Positions 53,377 to 61,317 of a stretch of DNA of 64,000 bases are shown here, piece after piece; position 1 is the first letter of the stretch, and every line of letters starts with the position of its first letter. The stretch covers positions 43,286 through 107,285 of the forward strand of contig DLCH01000033.1 in NCBI GenBank assembly GCA_002480525.1. The letters run 5' to 3'. Below the pieces are notes generated by a model. The model was not told where the DNA came from and searched no databases. It worked only from the letters and a program-made list of their open reading frames with translations. The DNA is from Gammaproteobacteria bacterium UBA7803. GTDB taxonomy: Bacteria > Pseudomonadota > Gammaproteobacteria > Pseudomonadales > Azotimanducaceae. The position numbers and the translations under genes are program-made.

Positions 53377-55286
53377 GCCGGGACGTCGACTGGCAGCGCT
53401 ACGGCGTCGCCCTGGCAGCGGGCGCGGCGCTGCTGCTGGCCATGGACACGCTGCGGCTGTTCGGCGGCGACCCGCTGCTGTCGGCCTGGATCCGTCTCGA
53501 GACCCACTACTACTTCGCGCTGCTCGGGCTGCTGCTGCCGCTGGTGTTCTTCGTGTTCCCGCGCTGGCTGCCGCTGGACGCGGTGCTCGCGGCGGCCGTC
53601 CTGGTCTGCTGCGTGTACTTCTTCCGCCACGCCGCCGACATCGTCGACCTCGGCTGGGAGTTCGGCGCGCCGCCGACGGCGACCTGGCTGGCGGTGGCGC
53701 TGTGGATCGTGCTGCTGGAGGCGGTGCGCCGCGCCGGCGGCTGGGCCCTGTTCGTCATCACCGGGCTGTTCTCGCTGATGCCGCTGGTCGCCGACCGCCT
53801 GCCCGGGCCGTTCGCGGGCCTGCCCGCGGACTGGTCCCAGACCGCCGCCTATCATGTCCTCAGCATCGAGAGCGTGTTCGGGCTGCCGTTCCGCGCCTTC
53901 GCCGAGCTGGTCATCGGCTTCGTGCTGTTCGGGCTGGCGCTGCAGCACACCGGAGGCGGGCGTTTCTTCCTCGACCTGGCCTACGCGCTGCTGGGCCACG
54001 TGCGCGGCGGGGCGGCCAAGGTGGCCATCCTGTCCAGCGGCCTCATGGGCTCCATGAGCGGCAGCGTAGTGACCAACGTGCTCACCACCGGCCAGCTCAC
54101 CATTCCCACCATGAAGGCCACCGGCATGAAGCCCGAAGTCGCCGGCGGGGTGGAGGCCTGCGCTTCCACCGGTGGCGTGCTGCTGCCGCCGATCATGGGC
54201 TCCACGGCGTTCGTCATGGCCACGTTTCTCGAGGTGCCGTACTTCGAGGTGGCGCTGGCGGCGGCGGTGCCGTCGCTGCTGTACTTCCTCGGCCTGTTCC
54301 TTCAGGTCGACGCCCATGCGGCGGCGCGCGGGCTCGAAGGGCTCGACCGGCGCGATCTGCCCCGGCTCGGCGCGACGCTGGCCGGCGGCTGGTATTACCT
54401 GGGCGCGTTCGTGGCGCTGGTGGTGCTGCTGGTGGTGATGCAGCGGGAGTCGGTGGCGCCGTACGTGGCGACCGGGCTGCTGCTGGTGCTGAACCAGTTT
54501 TCCCGCGAGCACCGGTGGGGCGTCGGGGAGGGCGTCGACTTCCTGTTCGCCACCGGCCGGTTGCTGGCGGAGCTGGTGGCGGTGCTGGCCGGCGTCGGCC
54601 TGATCGTCGGGGCGCTGTCCCTGACCGGGCTGTCGGGCACGCTGGTCAACGATCTGCTGTTTCTGGCGGGTGATTCCGTGTGGCTGCTGCTGCTGATGGG
54701 CGCGCTCACCAGCTTCGTGCTCGGTATCGGCATGACCGTCACGGCCGCCTACATCTTTCTCGCCATCGTGCTGGCGCCGGCGCTGATCCAGGGCGGGCTC
54801 AACCCCATGGCCGTGCACCTGTTCATTCTCTACTGGGCCATGCTGTCCTTCATCACGCCGCCGGTGGCGCTCGGGGCCTATGCCGCGGCGTCCATCGCCC
54901 AGGCGCGCCCCATGGCCACGGGCTTCGCCGCCATGCGCCTCGGCAGCGTCATCTACTTCATCCCGTTCATGTTCGTGCTGAACCCGGCGCTGGTGCTCGA
55001 CGGCTCGTGGACGGCCCTGGCGGCGGGCCTGGCGGAAGCCCTGGCCGGCATCGCCCTGGTGGTGTTCGGCATCCAGGCCTACGTACCCTGGCTCGGCACG
55101 CGCTGGTCGGCCGTGTCACGGCTGCTGCTGGTGGTGGGCGGCGTGCTCGTGGCGCTGCCGCCGCTGCTGCCGGAGCTCACCGGCACCGCCCGGGGCACCC
55201 AGGTCGCCCTGGGCCTGGCTCTGGCGGCCCTCGCCATCCTCCCGCGCGCCTTCCTATCGCGACCCGACCGCCCCGACGCACTGTAG
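53373..55286 (+). CDS. TRAP transporter fused permease subunit
   Basis: 637 residues from a TTG at 53373 that overlaps the TAXI stop (TTGA); the next plausible start is much further in. About 16 hydrophobic segments are visible, fitting fusion of the small and large TRAP membrane subunits. Conserved pore segments include SSGLMGSMSGSVVTNVLTTG, CASTGGVLLPPIMGSTAFVM and SFITPPVALGAYAAASIAQA. It uses the sodium or proton gradient. The stop codon TAG lies inside a REP-like element that begins at 55283, so the C terminus has been shaped by that insertion. Confidence 0.9.
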   Translation: MSRDVDWQRYGVALAAGAALLLAMDTLRLFGGDPLLSAWIRLETHYYFALLGLLLPLVFFVFPRWLPLDAVLAAAVLVCCVYFFRHAADIVDLGWEFGAPPTATWLAVALWIVLLEAVRRAGGWALFVITGLFSLMPLVADRLPGPFAGLPADWSQTAAYHVLSIESVFGLPFRAFAELVIGFVLFGLALQHTGGGRFFLDLAYALLGHVRGGAAKVAILSSGLMGSMSGSVVTNVLTTGQLTIPTMKATGMKPEVAGGVEACASTGGVLLPPIMGSTAFVMATFLEVPYFEVALAAAVPSLLYFLGLFLQVDAHAAARGLEGLDRRDLPRLGATLAGGWYYLGAFVALVVLLVVMQRESVAPYVATGLLLVLNQFSREHRWGVGEGVDFLFATGRLLAELVAVLAGVGLIVGALSLTGLSGTLVNDLLFLAGDSVWLLLLMGALTSFVLGIGMTVTAAYIFLAIVLAPALIQGGLNPMAVHLFILYWAMLSFITPPVALGAYAAASIAQARPMATGFAAMRLGSVIYFIPFMFVLNPALVLDGSWTALAAGLAEALAGIALVVFGIQAYVPWLGTRWSAVSRLLLVVGGVLVALPPLLPELTGTARGTQVALGLALAALAILPRAFLSRPDRPDAL

Positions 55287-55346
55287 GAGCGCACTCCCGG
55301 GCGCGACTCTCCGGCCCCGGGATCGCGCCCGGGAGGGCGCTCCTAC
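55283..55346. repeat. Inverted REP-like pair overlapping the TRAP permease stop
   Basis: Forward copy 55283-55308 (GTAGGAGCGCACTCCCGGGC start) and reverse copy 55321-55346, type CCC stem GCGCCC/GGGCGC; the forward copy has one stem mismatch (GCGCAC). The TAG stop of the permease is at 55284-55286 inside the first copy. Confidence 0.85.
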
Positions 55347-55350
55347 GAGG

Positions 55351-55480
55351 GTGAATCACGGGCGCGGCGTGACGATCGGGAACCTTCGCTCGAACCGGTC
55401 GAACAGCCCGCCGAGTCGGCCGATGGATCTGGTGGCCCCGTGGTAGGAGCGATCTCCAGATCGCGACCCGACCGCCCCGA
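55351..55480 (-). repeat. First duplicated copy of the alkylsulfatase gene 3' end plus ATC-type REP
   Basis: About 70 bp at 55351-55421 match the last 22 codons and stop of the sulfatase gene (55697-55766), followed by a unique 21-bp spacer, an ATC-stem REP at 55443-55467 and CCGACCGCCCCGAC. The whole 130-bp block recurs at 55555-55684 with about six differences. It carries no start and is a non-functional gene tail. Confidence 0.85.
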
Positions 55481-55486
55481 CCCACC

Positions 55487-55551
55487 GTAGGAGCGCCCTC
55501 CCGGGCGCGATTGGCCCGGCCCTGGGATCGCGCCCGGGAGGGCGCTCCTAC
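55487..55551. repeat. Inverted REP-like pair (CCC stem)
   Basis: Forward copy 55487-55512 and reverse copy 55526-55551. Perfect stems GCGCCC/GGGCGC with loop TCCC (GGGA on the reverse). It separates the two duplicated gene tails. Confidence 0.85.
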
Positions 55552-55554
55552 GGG

Positions 55555-55684
55555 GTGAATTACGGGCGCGGCGTGACGATCGGGAACCTTCGCTCGAAGC
55601 GGTCGAACAGGCCGCCCAGGCGGCCGATGGATCTGGCGGCCCCGTGGTAGGAGCGATCTCCAGATCGCGACCCGACCGCCCCGA
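55555..55684 (-). repeat. Second duplicated copy of the alkylsulfatase gene 3' end plus ATC-type REP
   Basis: The gene-tail part (55555-55624) matches the true sulfatase end at 55697-55766 almost exactly, then the same spacer, an ATC-stem REP at 55647-55671 and the CCGACCGCCCCGAC end. A truncated REP end GCTCCTAC (55686-55693) joins it to the genuine gene end. Together with the other elements it fills the 415-bp gap between 55287 and 55701. Confidence 0.85.
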
Positions 55685-55701
55685 CGCTCCTACAGGGTGA
55701 T

Positions 55702-57648
55702 TCACGGGCGCGGCGTGACGATCGGGAACCTTCGCTCGAAGCGGTCGAACAGGCCGCCCAGGCGGGCCAGGGCGCCGGCGTCGCCGGTCATCTCCAGGCG
55801 CCCGTCCTGCATCAGCCCGGCGGCATCGGCGAGCCCCATGATCAGGCGTTTGAAGTCGAGCGCCGACATCCGGATCGCGGCATCGGGCGCATCCGCCTGA
55901 CGGTCGGGAAAGTAGTGCAGCACGCTGTGCTCGATGGCGAGCAGGTAGCGTCTGTCCAGATCGGTGAAATCCAGGTTGATCGCCAACTCGACGCCGTCGG
56001 CGGCCGGGCCGTTCAGCCGCACGGCCATGGTCTGGAACAGGTTCTCGATGGGCATGCCCCGGGCCATGCCTTCGCTGGCCTGAAAGGCCGTTCCCGTCTC
56101 CGGCAGGCCCTCGCGCAGCTCCAGCGCCCCGCACAGGTAGAAATTGCGCCAGGGCGCGGACTCGGCCTGGTAGCCGAGCTGCTCCAGGGTGTCGGCCAGC
56201 AGCGCCCGGGCCGGCTCGTGGTCGGGCTCGGACATGACCACGTGGTTCAGCACCTCCGCGACCCAGCGGTAGTCTCCGTCCTCGAAGCAGCCCCGGGCCT
56301 TCTCCACGACCGCGTCGGCGCCGCCCATGAAGTCGACGTAGCGCCGTCCGGCCTCGCTGGGTGGCAGCGGGTGCAGGGTCGCCGGGTTGCCGTCGAAAAA
56401 ACCCAGGTATTTGACGTAGACCGCCCGGGCGTTGTGGTGGACGGTGCCGTAGTAGCCGCGGTTGGCGAACTCGCGGCCCAGGGAATCGGGCAGGGTGAGC
56501 TGCTCGGCGATCTCCTCCTTGGTGTAGCCGTGGTTCGCCAGCCGCAGGGTCTGGTCGTGGATGTACTTGTACAGGTCCCGCTGCTTCTTCAGATAGGTCA
56601 GCGCGGCGTCGCGGCCCCAGATCGGCCAGTGGTGGCTCGCGAACTGGATCTCCAGGCGATCGCCGAACCGGTCGATGGACGTCTGGATCTGATTGCTCCA
56701 GGCCAGCGCGTCCCGGACCTGGGCGCCGCGCGGCGTGTAGACGTTGTGCAGGTGATGGGAGGTGATCTCCGACATGCACAGCGCCCGGAACTGGGGCAGG
56801 TAGAACACGAACTCCGCCGGGGCCTCCGTGCCGGGGCACATCTGGAACTCGAACTCGACGCCGTCCACGGTGCGGGTCTCGCCGGTATCCCGGACGATGT
56901 CGTTGGGCACCACGAAGCCGGTGGACCCCATGGACAGGGCGGAGCCGAGACCCGTGGTGACGAAGGCGTCCGGCGCGTGGGGCAGCAGGTTGCCGTACAT
57001 GTACGTGGCGCGGCGGTTCATCACGTTGCCGGCCAGCACGTTCTCGCTCAGCGATTCGTCGACGTAGTGCTCCGGGGCGATGACCCGGACCTCGCCGGAT
57101 TCCGCCTGCTCGGCGCTGACGACGCCGAGCACGCCGGCGAAGTGGTCGGCGTGGCTGTGGGTGTGGATCACCGCCACCACCGGGCGCTCGCCGAGGTGCG
57201 AGTTGGCCAGGGCGAGGGCCGCCCGGGCGGTCTCCGACGATGTCAGCGGGTCGATCACGATCCACCCGGTGTCGCCGCGGATCAGCGTCATGTTGGCGAT
57301 GTCGAAGCTGCGCACCTGATAGAGGCCATCGGTGACCTCGAACAGGCCGTGATGGCGGGCGTTGAGCCGGGCCTGCCGCCACAGACTCGGATTGACGGTG
57401 TCCGGGGCGTCCTCGCCGTCGAGAAATTCGAGCGCCGCGGACAGGTCGTAGGCGGGTCGGCGGCCGCGGTCGTGGGCGATGGTCAGCGGATCGAGACTGG
57501 CGATGAAGCCCCTGGCGGCATCGTCGAAACTGCGCCGGTCCTCGAAGGGCAGGGCGTCGAGCACCGCGTGCTGGGCGCGGATCGTGTGCCCGGTGGCAGG
57601 CTTGCGGCGCCGCAGCGCCTCCGGCAGTGGATCACGGCCCTGGCTCAT
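55702..57648 (-). CDS. SdsA-type alkylsulfatase (metallo-beta-lactamase fold)
   Basis: 648 residues. The N-terminal MBL domain has the metal site AVIHTHSHADHFAGVLGVVS with the HxHxDH motif, preceded by GDTGWIVIDPLTSSETARAA. SEITSHHLHNVYTPRGAQVR, FASHHWPIWGRDAAL and TKEEIAEQLTLP are family landmarks. The dimerisation domain and a C-terminal SCP2-like domain (about 530-648) follow. Enzymes of this type cleave primary alkyl sulfates such as dodecyl sulfate. The ATG at 57648 follows AGGAG by 8 nt. No signal peptide is seen, unlike Pseudomonas SdsA1. The last 22 codons are duplicated twice downstream. Divergent from nfi. Confidence 0.93.
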   Translation of the reverse strand: MSQGRDPLPEALRRRKPATGHTIRAQHAVLDALPFEDRRSFDDAARGFIASLDPLTIAHDRGRRPAYDLSAALEFLDGEDAPDTVNPSLWRQARLNARHHGLFEVTDGLYQVRSFDIANMTLIRGDTGWIVIDPLTSSETARAALALANSHLGERPVVAVIHTHSHADHFAGVLGVVSAEQAESGEVRVIAPEHYVDESLSENVLAGNVMNRRATYMYGNLLPHAPDAFVTTGLGSALSMGSTGFVVPNDIVRDTGETRTVDGVEFEFQMCPGTEAPAEFVFYLPQFRALCMSEITSHHLHNVYTPRGAQVRDALAWSNQIQTSIDRFGDRLEIQFASHHWPIWGRDAALTYLKKQRDLYKYIHDQTLRLANHGYTKEEIAEQLTLPDSLGREFANRGYYGTVHHNARAVYVKYLGFFDGNPATLHPLPPSEAGRRYVDFMGGADAVVEKARGCFEDGDYRWVAEVLNHVVMSEPDHEPARALLADTLEQLGYQAESAPWRNFYLCGALELREGLPETGTAFQASEGMARGMPIENLFQTMAVRLNGPAADGVELAINLDFTDLDRRYLLAIEHSVLHYFPDRQADAPDAAIRMSALDFKRLIMGLADAAGLMQDGRLEMTGDAGALARLGGLFDRFERRFPIVTPRP

Positions 57649-57697
57649 CGGTAGCTCTCCTCTCGGGTTCTGGGGCATGCTAGTGTACTGCGCCAAC

Positions 57698-58393
57698 ATG
57701 GAGATCCGCCGAACCCCTCACCGCTGGACGTTGACGCCGAAGCAGGCGGTGGCGCTGCAGCGGCGGCTCGCCGGCGAGGTCGAGCTGCGGCCGGCGCCGG
57801 TGCCGGACCGGGTCGTCGGCCTCGACTGTGCCTTCCTCGAGGGTCGTATTCTCGGCGCCGCGGTGGTCTGGGACGTGATCGATGGGAGCGTCGTGGAAAC
57901 CCGCGTCGCGTCGGCGCCGCTGCGCTTCCCCTACGTGCCCGGTCTGCTGTCGTTCCGCGAGGTGCCGGTGCTGCTGACCCTGCTGCGGCGGCTCGTCACG
58001 CCGGTACAGGGCATCCTCTGCGACGGACAGGGAATCGCCCACCCGCGCCGGCTGGGACTGGCGAGCCATCTGGGCCTCATCGCCGGCCTGCCGGCAGTCG
58101 GCTGCGCCAAGTCGCGGCTGTGCGGCAGCCACGACGCGATGCCGGCGAAGCGCGGGCGGGCCGTGCCGCTGGTCGATCACGGCGAGCGGATCGGTTCCGT
58201 GCTGTGCACCCGTGACGCCGCGAAACCGGTGTACGTCAGCCCGGGGCATCTGGCGGACCACGACAGCAGCGTCGCCTGGGTGCTGGCCATGGGCGCCGGC
58301 TACCGGTTGCCCGAGCCCACCCGCCTGGCCGACCGGCTGGTGGCCGCGGAGAAACGCAGGCGTTCGGAGCGGCGGTCGCCGACGCGCCGCTGA
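57698..58393 (+). CDS. nfi: Endonuclease V
   Basis: 231 residues. Seen are VVGLDCAFLEGRILGAAVVW with the first catalytic Asp, the wedge PYVPGLLSFREVPVLLTLL with conserved PYxPGxLxFRE, DGQGIAHPRRLGLASHLGL with the second catalytic Asp, and VGCAKSRLCG. It nicks DNA near deaminated bases, chiefly inosine. The ATG at 57698 was chosen by conservation; an ATG at 57677 in the same frame adds seven residues. It is divergent from the alkylsulfatase with a 49-nt gap that must hold both promoters. Confidence 0.95.
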   Translation: MEIRRTPHRWTLTPKQAVALQRRLAGEVELRPAPVPDRVVGLDCAFLEGRILGAAVVWDVIDGSVVETRVASAPLRFPYVPGLLSFREVPVLLTLLRRLVTPVQGILCDGQGIAHPRRLGLASHLGLIAGLPAVGCAKSRLCGSHDAMPAKRGRAVPLVDHGERIGSVLCTRDAAKPVYVSPGHLADHDSSVAWVLAMGAGYRLPEPTRLADRLVAAEKRRRSERRSPTRR

Positions 58394-58447
58394 CGTATAG
58401 TGCCGGAACCGCACCGGCGGGTGGCGGTGTGCCCAACGGAGAGAGCC

Positions 58448-59269
58448 ATGATCAGATCCCGACACGTCGTTCTGCTGATGTCCGTGCTGCTGCTCGCCGG
58501 CGGCTGTCAGACCACCGCGCAGCATCGCAACAGCAGCGTGGTGGACTATCTCTATCCCCAGTCGCGGGACGTTCAGGTGAGCGTCGAGACCCCGCGGCTC
58601 ACGCTTCCGCTCACCGTCGGAGTGGCCTTCACGCCTTCGGGCTATCGGGACGCGGCCGGGCTCACCGAAGCCAAGAAGCAGGAGCTGCTGACCCGGGTCA
58701 GCAGTCATTTCGAAGCGCTCGACTTCGTCGAGGCGATCGAGATCATCCCCTCCGCGTATCTTCGTCCCCAGGGCAGCTTCGAGAATCTGGACCAGCTCAG
58801 GCGGATGTTCGGCATCGACGTCATCGCGCTGGTGTCCTACGACCAGACGCAGTTCACCGACGAGGGTTTCGCCTCCATCGCCTACTGGACGATCGTCGGC
58901 GCCTACGTCGTCCCGGGCGAGAAGAACGCCACCCACACGCTGCTGGACGCCGTGGTGTACGACATCCCCAGCCGCAAGCTGCTGTTCCGGGCGCCGGGTA
59001 CCAGCAGCGTGCAGAGCTCGGCGACGCTGGTGAATCGTGAGGAGCAGGTTCGCGAGGACGCGGTAGCCGGCTTCGACGATGCGAGCGCGCATCTGGTCGA
59101 CAATCTGAAGGCAGAGCTGGAGGCGTTCCAGGCCCGCATCAAGGATGCGCCGGAGGAGGTGCAGATCGCCCGGCGGGAGGGTTACCAGGGCAGCGGCTCG
59201 GGCGGGCCCTGGCTGCTGATCGTCGCCCTGCTGGCTCTGGGCCTGCTCCACAGGACCCGGCGCGGCTGA
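58448..59269 (+). CDS. Rhombosortase-target lipoprotein with GlyGly-CTERM
   Basis: 273 residues. A lipoprotein signal is present (VVLLMSVLLLAGGCQT, Cys20). The middle domain has VGVAFTPSGYRDAAGLTEA, VEAIEIIPSAYLRPQG, FGIDVIALVSYDQTQ and AYVVPGEKNATHTLLDAVVY, matching the family paired with rhombosortase. The C terminus is a GlyGly-CTERM sorting tail: GSGSGGPWLLIVALLALGLL then basic HRTRRG, with Gly252-Gly253 before the helix. The next gene, 8 nt away, encodes the rhombosortase expected to cleave it. The ATG at 58448 follows GGAGAG by 4 nt. Surface role unknown. Confidence 0.9.
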   Translation: MIRSRHVVLLMSVLLLAGGCQTTAQHRNSSVVDYLYPQSRDVQVSVETPRLTLPLTVGVAFTPSGYRDAAGLTEAKKQELLTRVSSHFEALDFVEAIEIIPSAYLRPQGSFENLDQLRRMFGIDVIALVSYDQTQFTDEGFASIAYWTIVGAYVVPGEKNATHTLLDAVVYDIPSRKLLFRAPGTSSVQSSATLVNREEQVREDAVAGFDDASAHLVDNLKAELEAFQARIKDAPEEVQIARREGYQGSGSGGPWLLIVALLALGLLHRTRRG

Positions 59270-59277
59270 GTCCCGGC

Positions 59278-59874
59278 ATGGTCGCCGGCCCGGATCGCAG
59301 AACCGTGGCCCTGCTGGCGGGGCTGGTGTGCCTGTGTCTGGCGGCGCTGGCCGTCGACTTCGACACGGTCAGCTACCGCCGTGAGCTGGCGGGGGAATGG
59401 TGGCGTCTGTTCACGGCGCCGTTCGCGCACTACGGCGCGCTGCACGCGGCCGGCAATCTCGCCGCCCTGGCCGTGCTCGGCGTCGCGGCCGGCCATTGCC
59501 TGAGTCACCGGCGGCTGGCGGTGCTGGTGGTCGTGACGCTGGCGGGATCCATGACGCTGCTGCACGTCGGGCTCGACCAGTATCGGGTCTACGCGGGCAT
59601 CTCCCCGCTCAACTACGCGCTGCTCGGCGCCATACTGGGCGACCTGATCGGCAGACGTCCCGTGCCCGCCATCGTCCTGACGGCCGCCCTCGTCGGCTCG
59701 CTGGTTCATGCCGCGGCAGGCGGCGCCGGCCTGCTGCCGATCGACGGCGTTCGCCCGGTCTGGCAGCTCCACGCCCTCGGTGTCGCCGTCGGCCTGGCGC
59801 TGGGCCTGGCGGGTGGCGCGGAACTCAGATCTTCCGGTCGATCTCCGAGAAGTAGCGCTCCGCTGCCGCCTTGA
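59278..59874 (+). CDS. rrtA: Rhombosortase
   Basis: 198-residue rhomboid-like intramembrane serine protease with about six helices. The second-helix motif HYGALHAAGNLAALAVLG (residues 51-68) supplies the His/Asn of rhomboids, and WQLHALGVAVGLALG holds the predicted catalytic His165. The serine would be Ser109 in YAGISPLNYALLGA; the usual Gly after the serine is Pro, so GISP replaces GxSG. The preceding gene encodes a GlyGly-CTERM lipoprotein, the expected substrate. The 3' end overlaps the convergent symporter gene by 50 nt. Confidence 0.85.
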   Translation: MVAGPDRRTVALLAGLVCLCLAALAVDFDTVSYRRELAGEWWRLFTAPFAHYGALHAAGNLAALAVLGVAAGHCLSHRRLAVLVVVTLAGSMTLLHVGLDQYRVYAGISPLNYALLGAILGDLIGRRPVPAIVLTAALVGSLVHAAAGGAGLLPIDGVRPVWQLHALGVAVGLALGLAGGAELRSSGRSPRSSAPLPP

Positions 59875-61198
59875 CCTTCGGCGCCAGCAGCAGCGCCGAC
59901 ACCATGGTGGGGATCGCCATCAGCGCGTAGGCGCCGTCGATGATGCTGACGGCCGCATTCAGGGTCACCACGCTGGCGACGACGATGAAGCCGAGGTAGA
60001 GCCACTGGTAGTGGTGGCGGTGCTGGGCGCCGAACAGAAAGCCGGCGCACTGGGTGCCGTAGTAGGAGTAGGTGAGAATCGTCGTGGTCGAGAACGCGAT
60101 CACGCACAGCACCACGATCACCAGGCCCGGCAGGCCGAGCAGCTGCTCGAAGGCGGAGGCCGTCAGCGTGACGCCGTCCTCGTCGCCGCGCCATTCCCCC
60201 GACAGCAGGATGGTGAAGGCGGTGGCCGAGCAGATGAACAGGGTATCGATCACCGGCCCCATCATGGCCACGAGCCCCTCGCGCACCGGCTCCCGGGTTC
60301 TGGCGGCGCCGTGGGCCATGGACTCGGTGCCGATGCCGGCCTCGTTGGAGAACGCGCCGCGCTGAACGCCGTACAGTATGACCGCGAGCAGGGCGCCGGA
60401 GGCCGCGGCCTTGCCGGTGAAGGCGTCCTCGAGGATTAGCCACAGCACCGCGGGCAGGCGGTCGATGTGCAGGGCGATGGCGACCAGCGTGCCGCCGATG
60501 TAGAGGGCGGCCATGGTGGGCACCACCCGGCCGGCGACGTCGGCGATGCGGTACAGGCCGCCGAGGATCACCGTGCCTGCGGCGATGGTGAGGACGATGC
60601 CGGCGGTGATGTTGAAGGGGAAGTGGGAGGTGTCCTCGGCCAGCCAGCCGTTTTCGATGAACACCACGTCCCGCACCACCTGAATGAGCTGATTGGCCTG
60701 CAGTACCGGCAGCGTGCCGATCATGCCGAAGATGGCGAACATGTAGGCGAGCCAGTGCCAGCGCTTCGACAGCCCTTCCCGGATGACGTACATCGGCCCG
60801 CCGCGCAGATGGCCGGCGGAATCGAGGCCGCGATACATGACGGCGAGGGTGCAGGTGACGAACTTGGTGGCGATGCCGAGGATCGCCGTCATCCACATCC
60901 AGAAGATGGCCCCGGGCCCGCCGATGGCGATGGCCAGGGCGACGCCGGCGATGTTGCCCATGCCGATGGTGCCCGCCAGCGCCGAGGACAGCGCCTGGAA
61001 ATGGGTGATGTCGCCGGGATCGTCCGGGGAGTCGAACTTGCCGCGCAGGATGTCGACGGCATGGTCCATGTGCCGGAACGGCGCGAAGCGCATGTAGACG
61101 AGAAAGAAACCGCCGCCGCCGAGCAGCAGCACCAGCAACCAGGGCCCCCAGGCCAGATCCGCGAAGGCCCTGGCCAGGTCCTGAAACTGTTCGAGCAT
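59825..61198 (-). CDS. Sodium:alanine/glycine symporter (AGCS family)
   Basis: 457-residue inner-membrane carrier with about eleven helices. Diagnostic segments are ALSSALAGTIGMGNIAGVAL, GGPGAIFWMWMTAILGIAT, VMYRGLDSAGHLRGGPMYVI and FSNEAGIGTESMAHGAARTR. AGCS members import alanine or glycine with sodium, which the Na+-NQR encoded in this window could energise. The ATG gives the usual N terminus. No close operon partner is present. Confidence 0.95.
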   Translation of the reverse strand: MLEQFQDLARAFADLAWGPWLLVLLLGGGGFFLVYMRFAPFRHMDHAVDILRGKFDSPDDPGDITHFQALSSALAGTIGMGNIAGVALAIAIGGPGAIFWMWMTAILGIATKFVTCTLAVMYRGLDSAGHLRGGPMYVIREGLSKRWHWLAYMFAIFGMIGTLPVLQANQLIQVVRDVVFIENGWLAEDTSHFPFNITAGIVLTIAAGTVILGGLYRIADVAGRVVPTMAALYIGGTLVAIALHIDRLPAVLWLILEDAFTGKAAASGALLAVILYGVQRGAFSNEAGIGTESMAHGAARTREPVREGLVAMMGPVIDTLFICSATAFTILLSGEWRGDEDGVTLTASAFEQLLGLPGLVIVVLCVIAFSTTTILTYSYYGTQCAGFLFGAQHRHHYQWLYLGFIVVASVVTLNAAVSIIDGAYALMAIPTMVSALLLAPKVKAAAERYFSEIDRKI

Positions 61199-61280
61199 TA
61201 CGCCCCCAACCCTTACCTCCAGGGCACCCTAACGGTTTTCGGCCGGTGCTGCACCCGCGGCCCCGGGCGGCGGCCCGGCG

Positions 61281-61309
61281 TTGACACCCGGCCGCGGCTG
61301 CTCTTTAGT
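61281..61309 (+). promoter_or_regulatory. Promoter of queF, almost leaderless
   Basis: A consensus TTGACA (61281-61286) and TTTAGT (61304-61309) are spaced 17 bp. The predicted start site is at about 61316, only a base or two before the queF ATG at 61318. Confidence 0.6.
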
Positions 61310-61317
61310 GCCCGGCC

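Noticed and set aside
55283..55701. Insertion sequence or transposon remnant
   Set aside because: No transposase, no target duplication and the elements are REP-like hairpins plus a copied gene tail.
61199..61317. preQ1 riboswitch before queF
   Set aside because: The promoter lies too close to the ATG to leave a transcribed leader for an aptamer.
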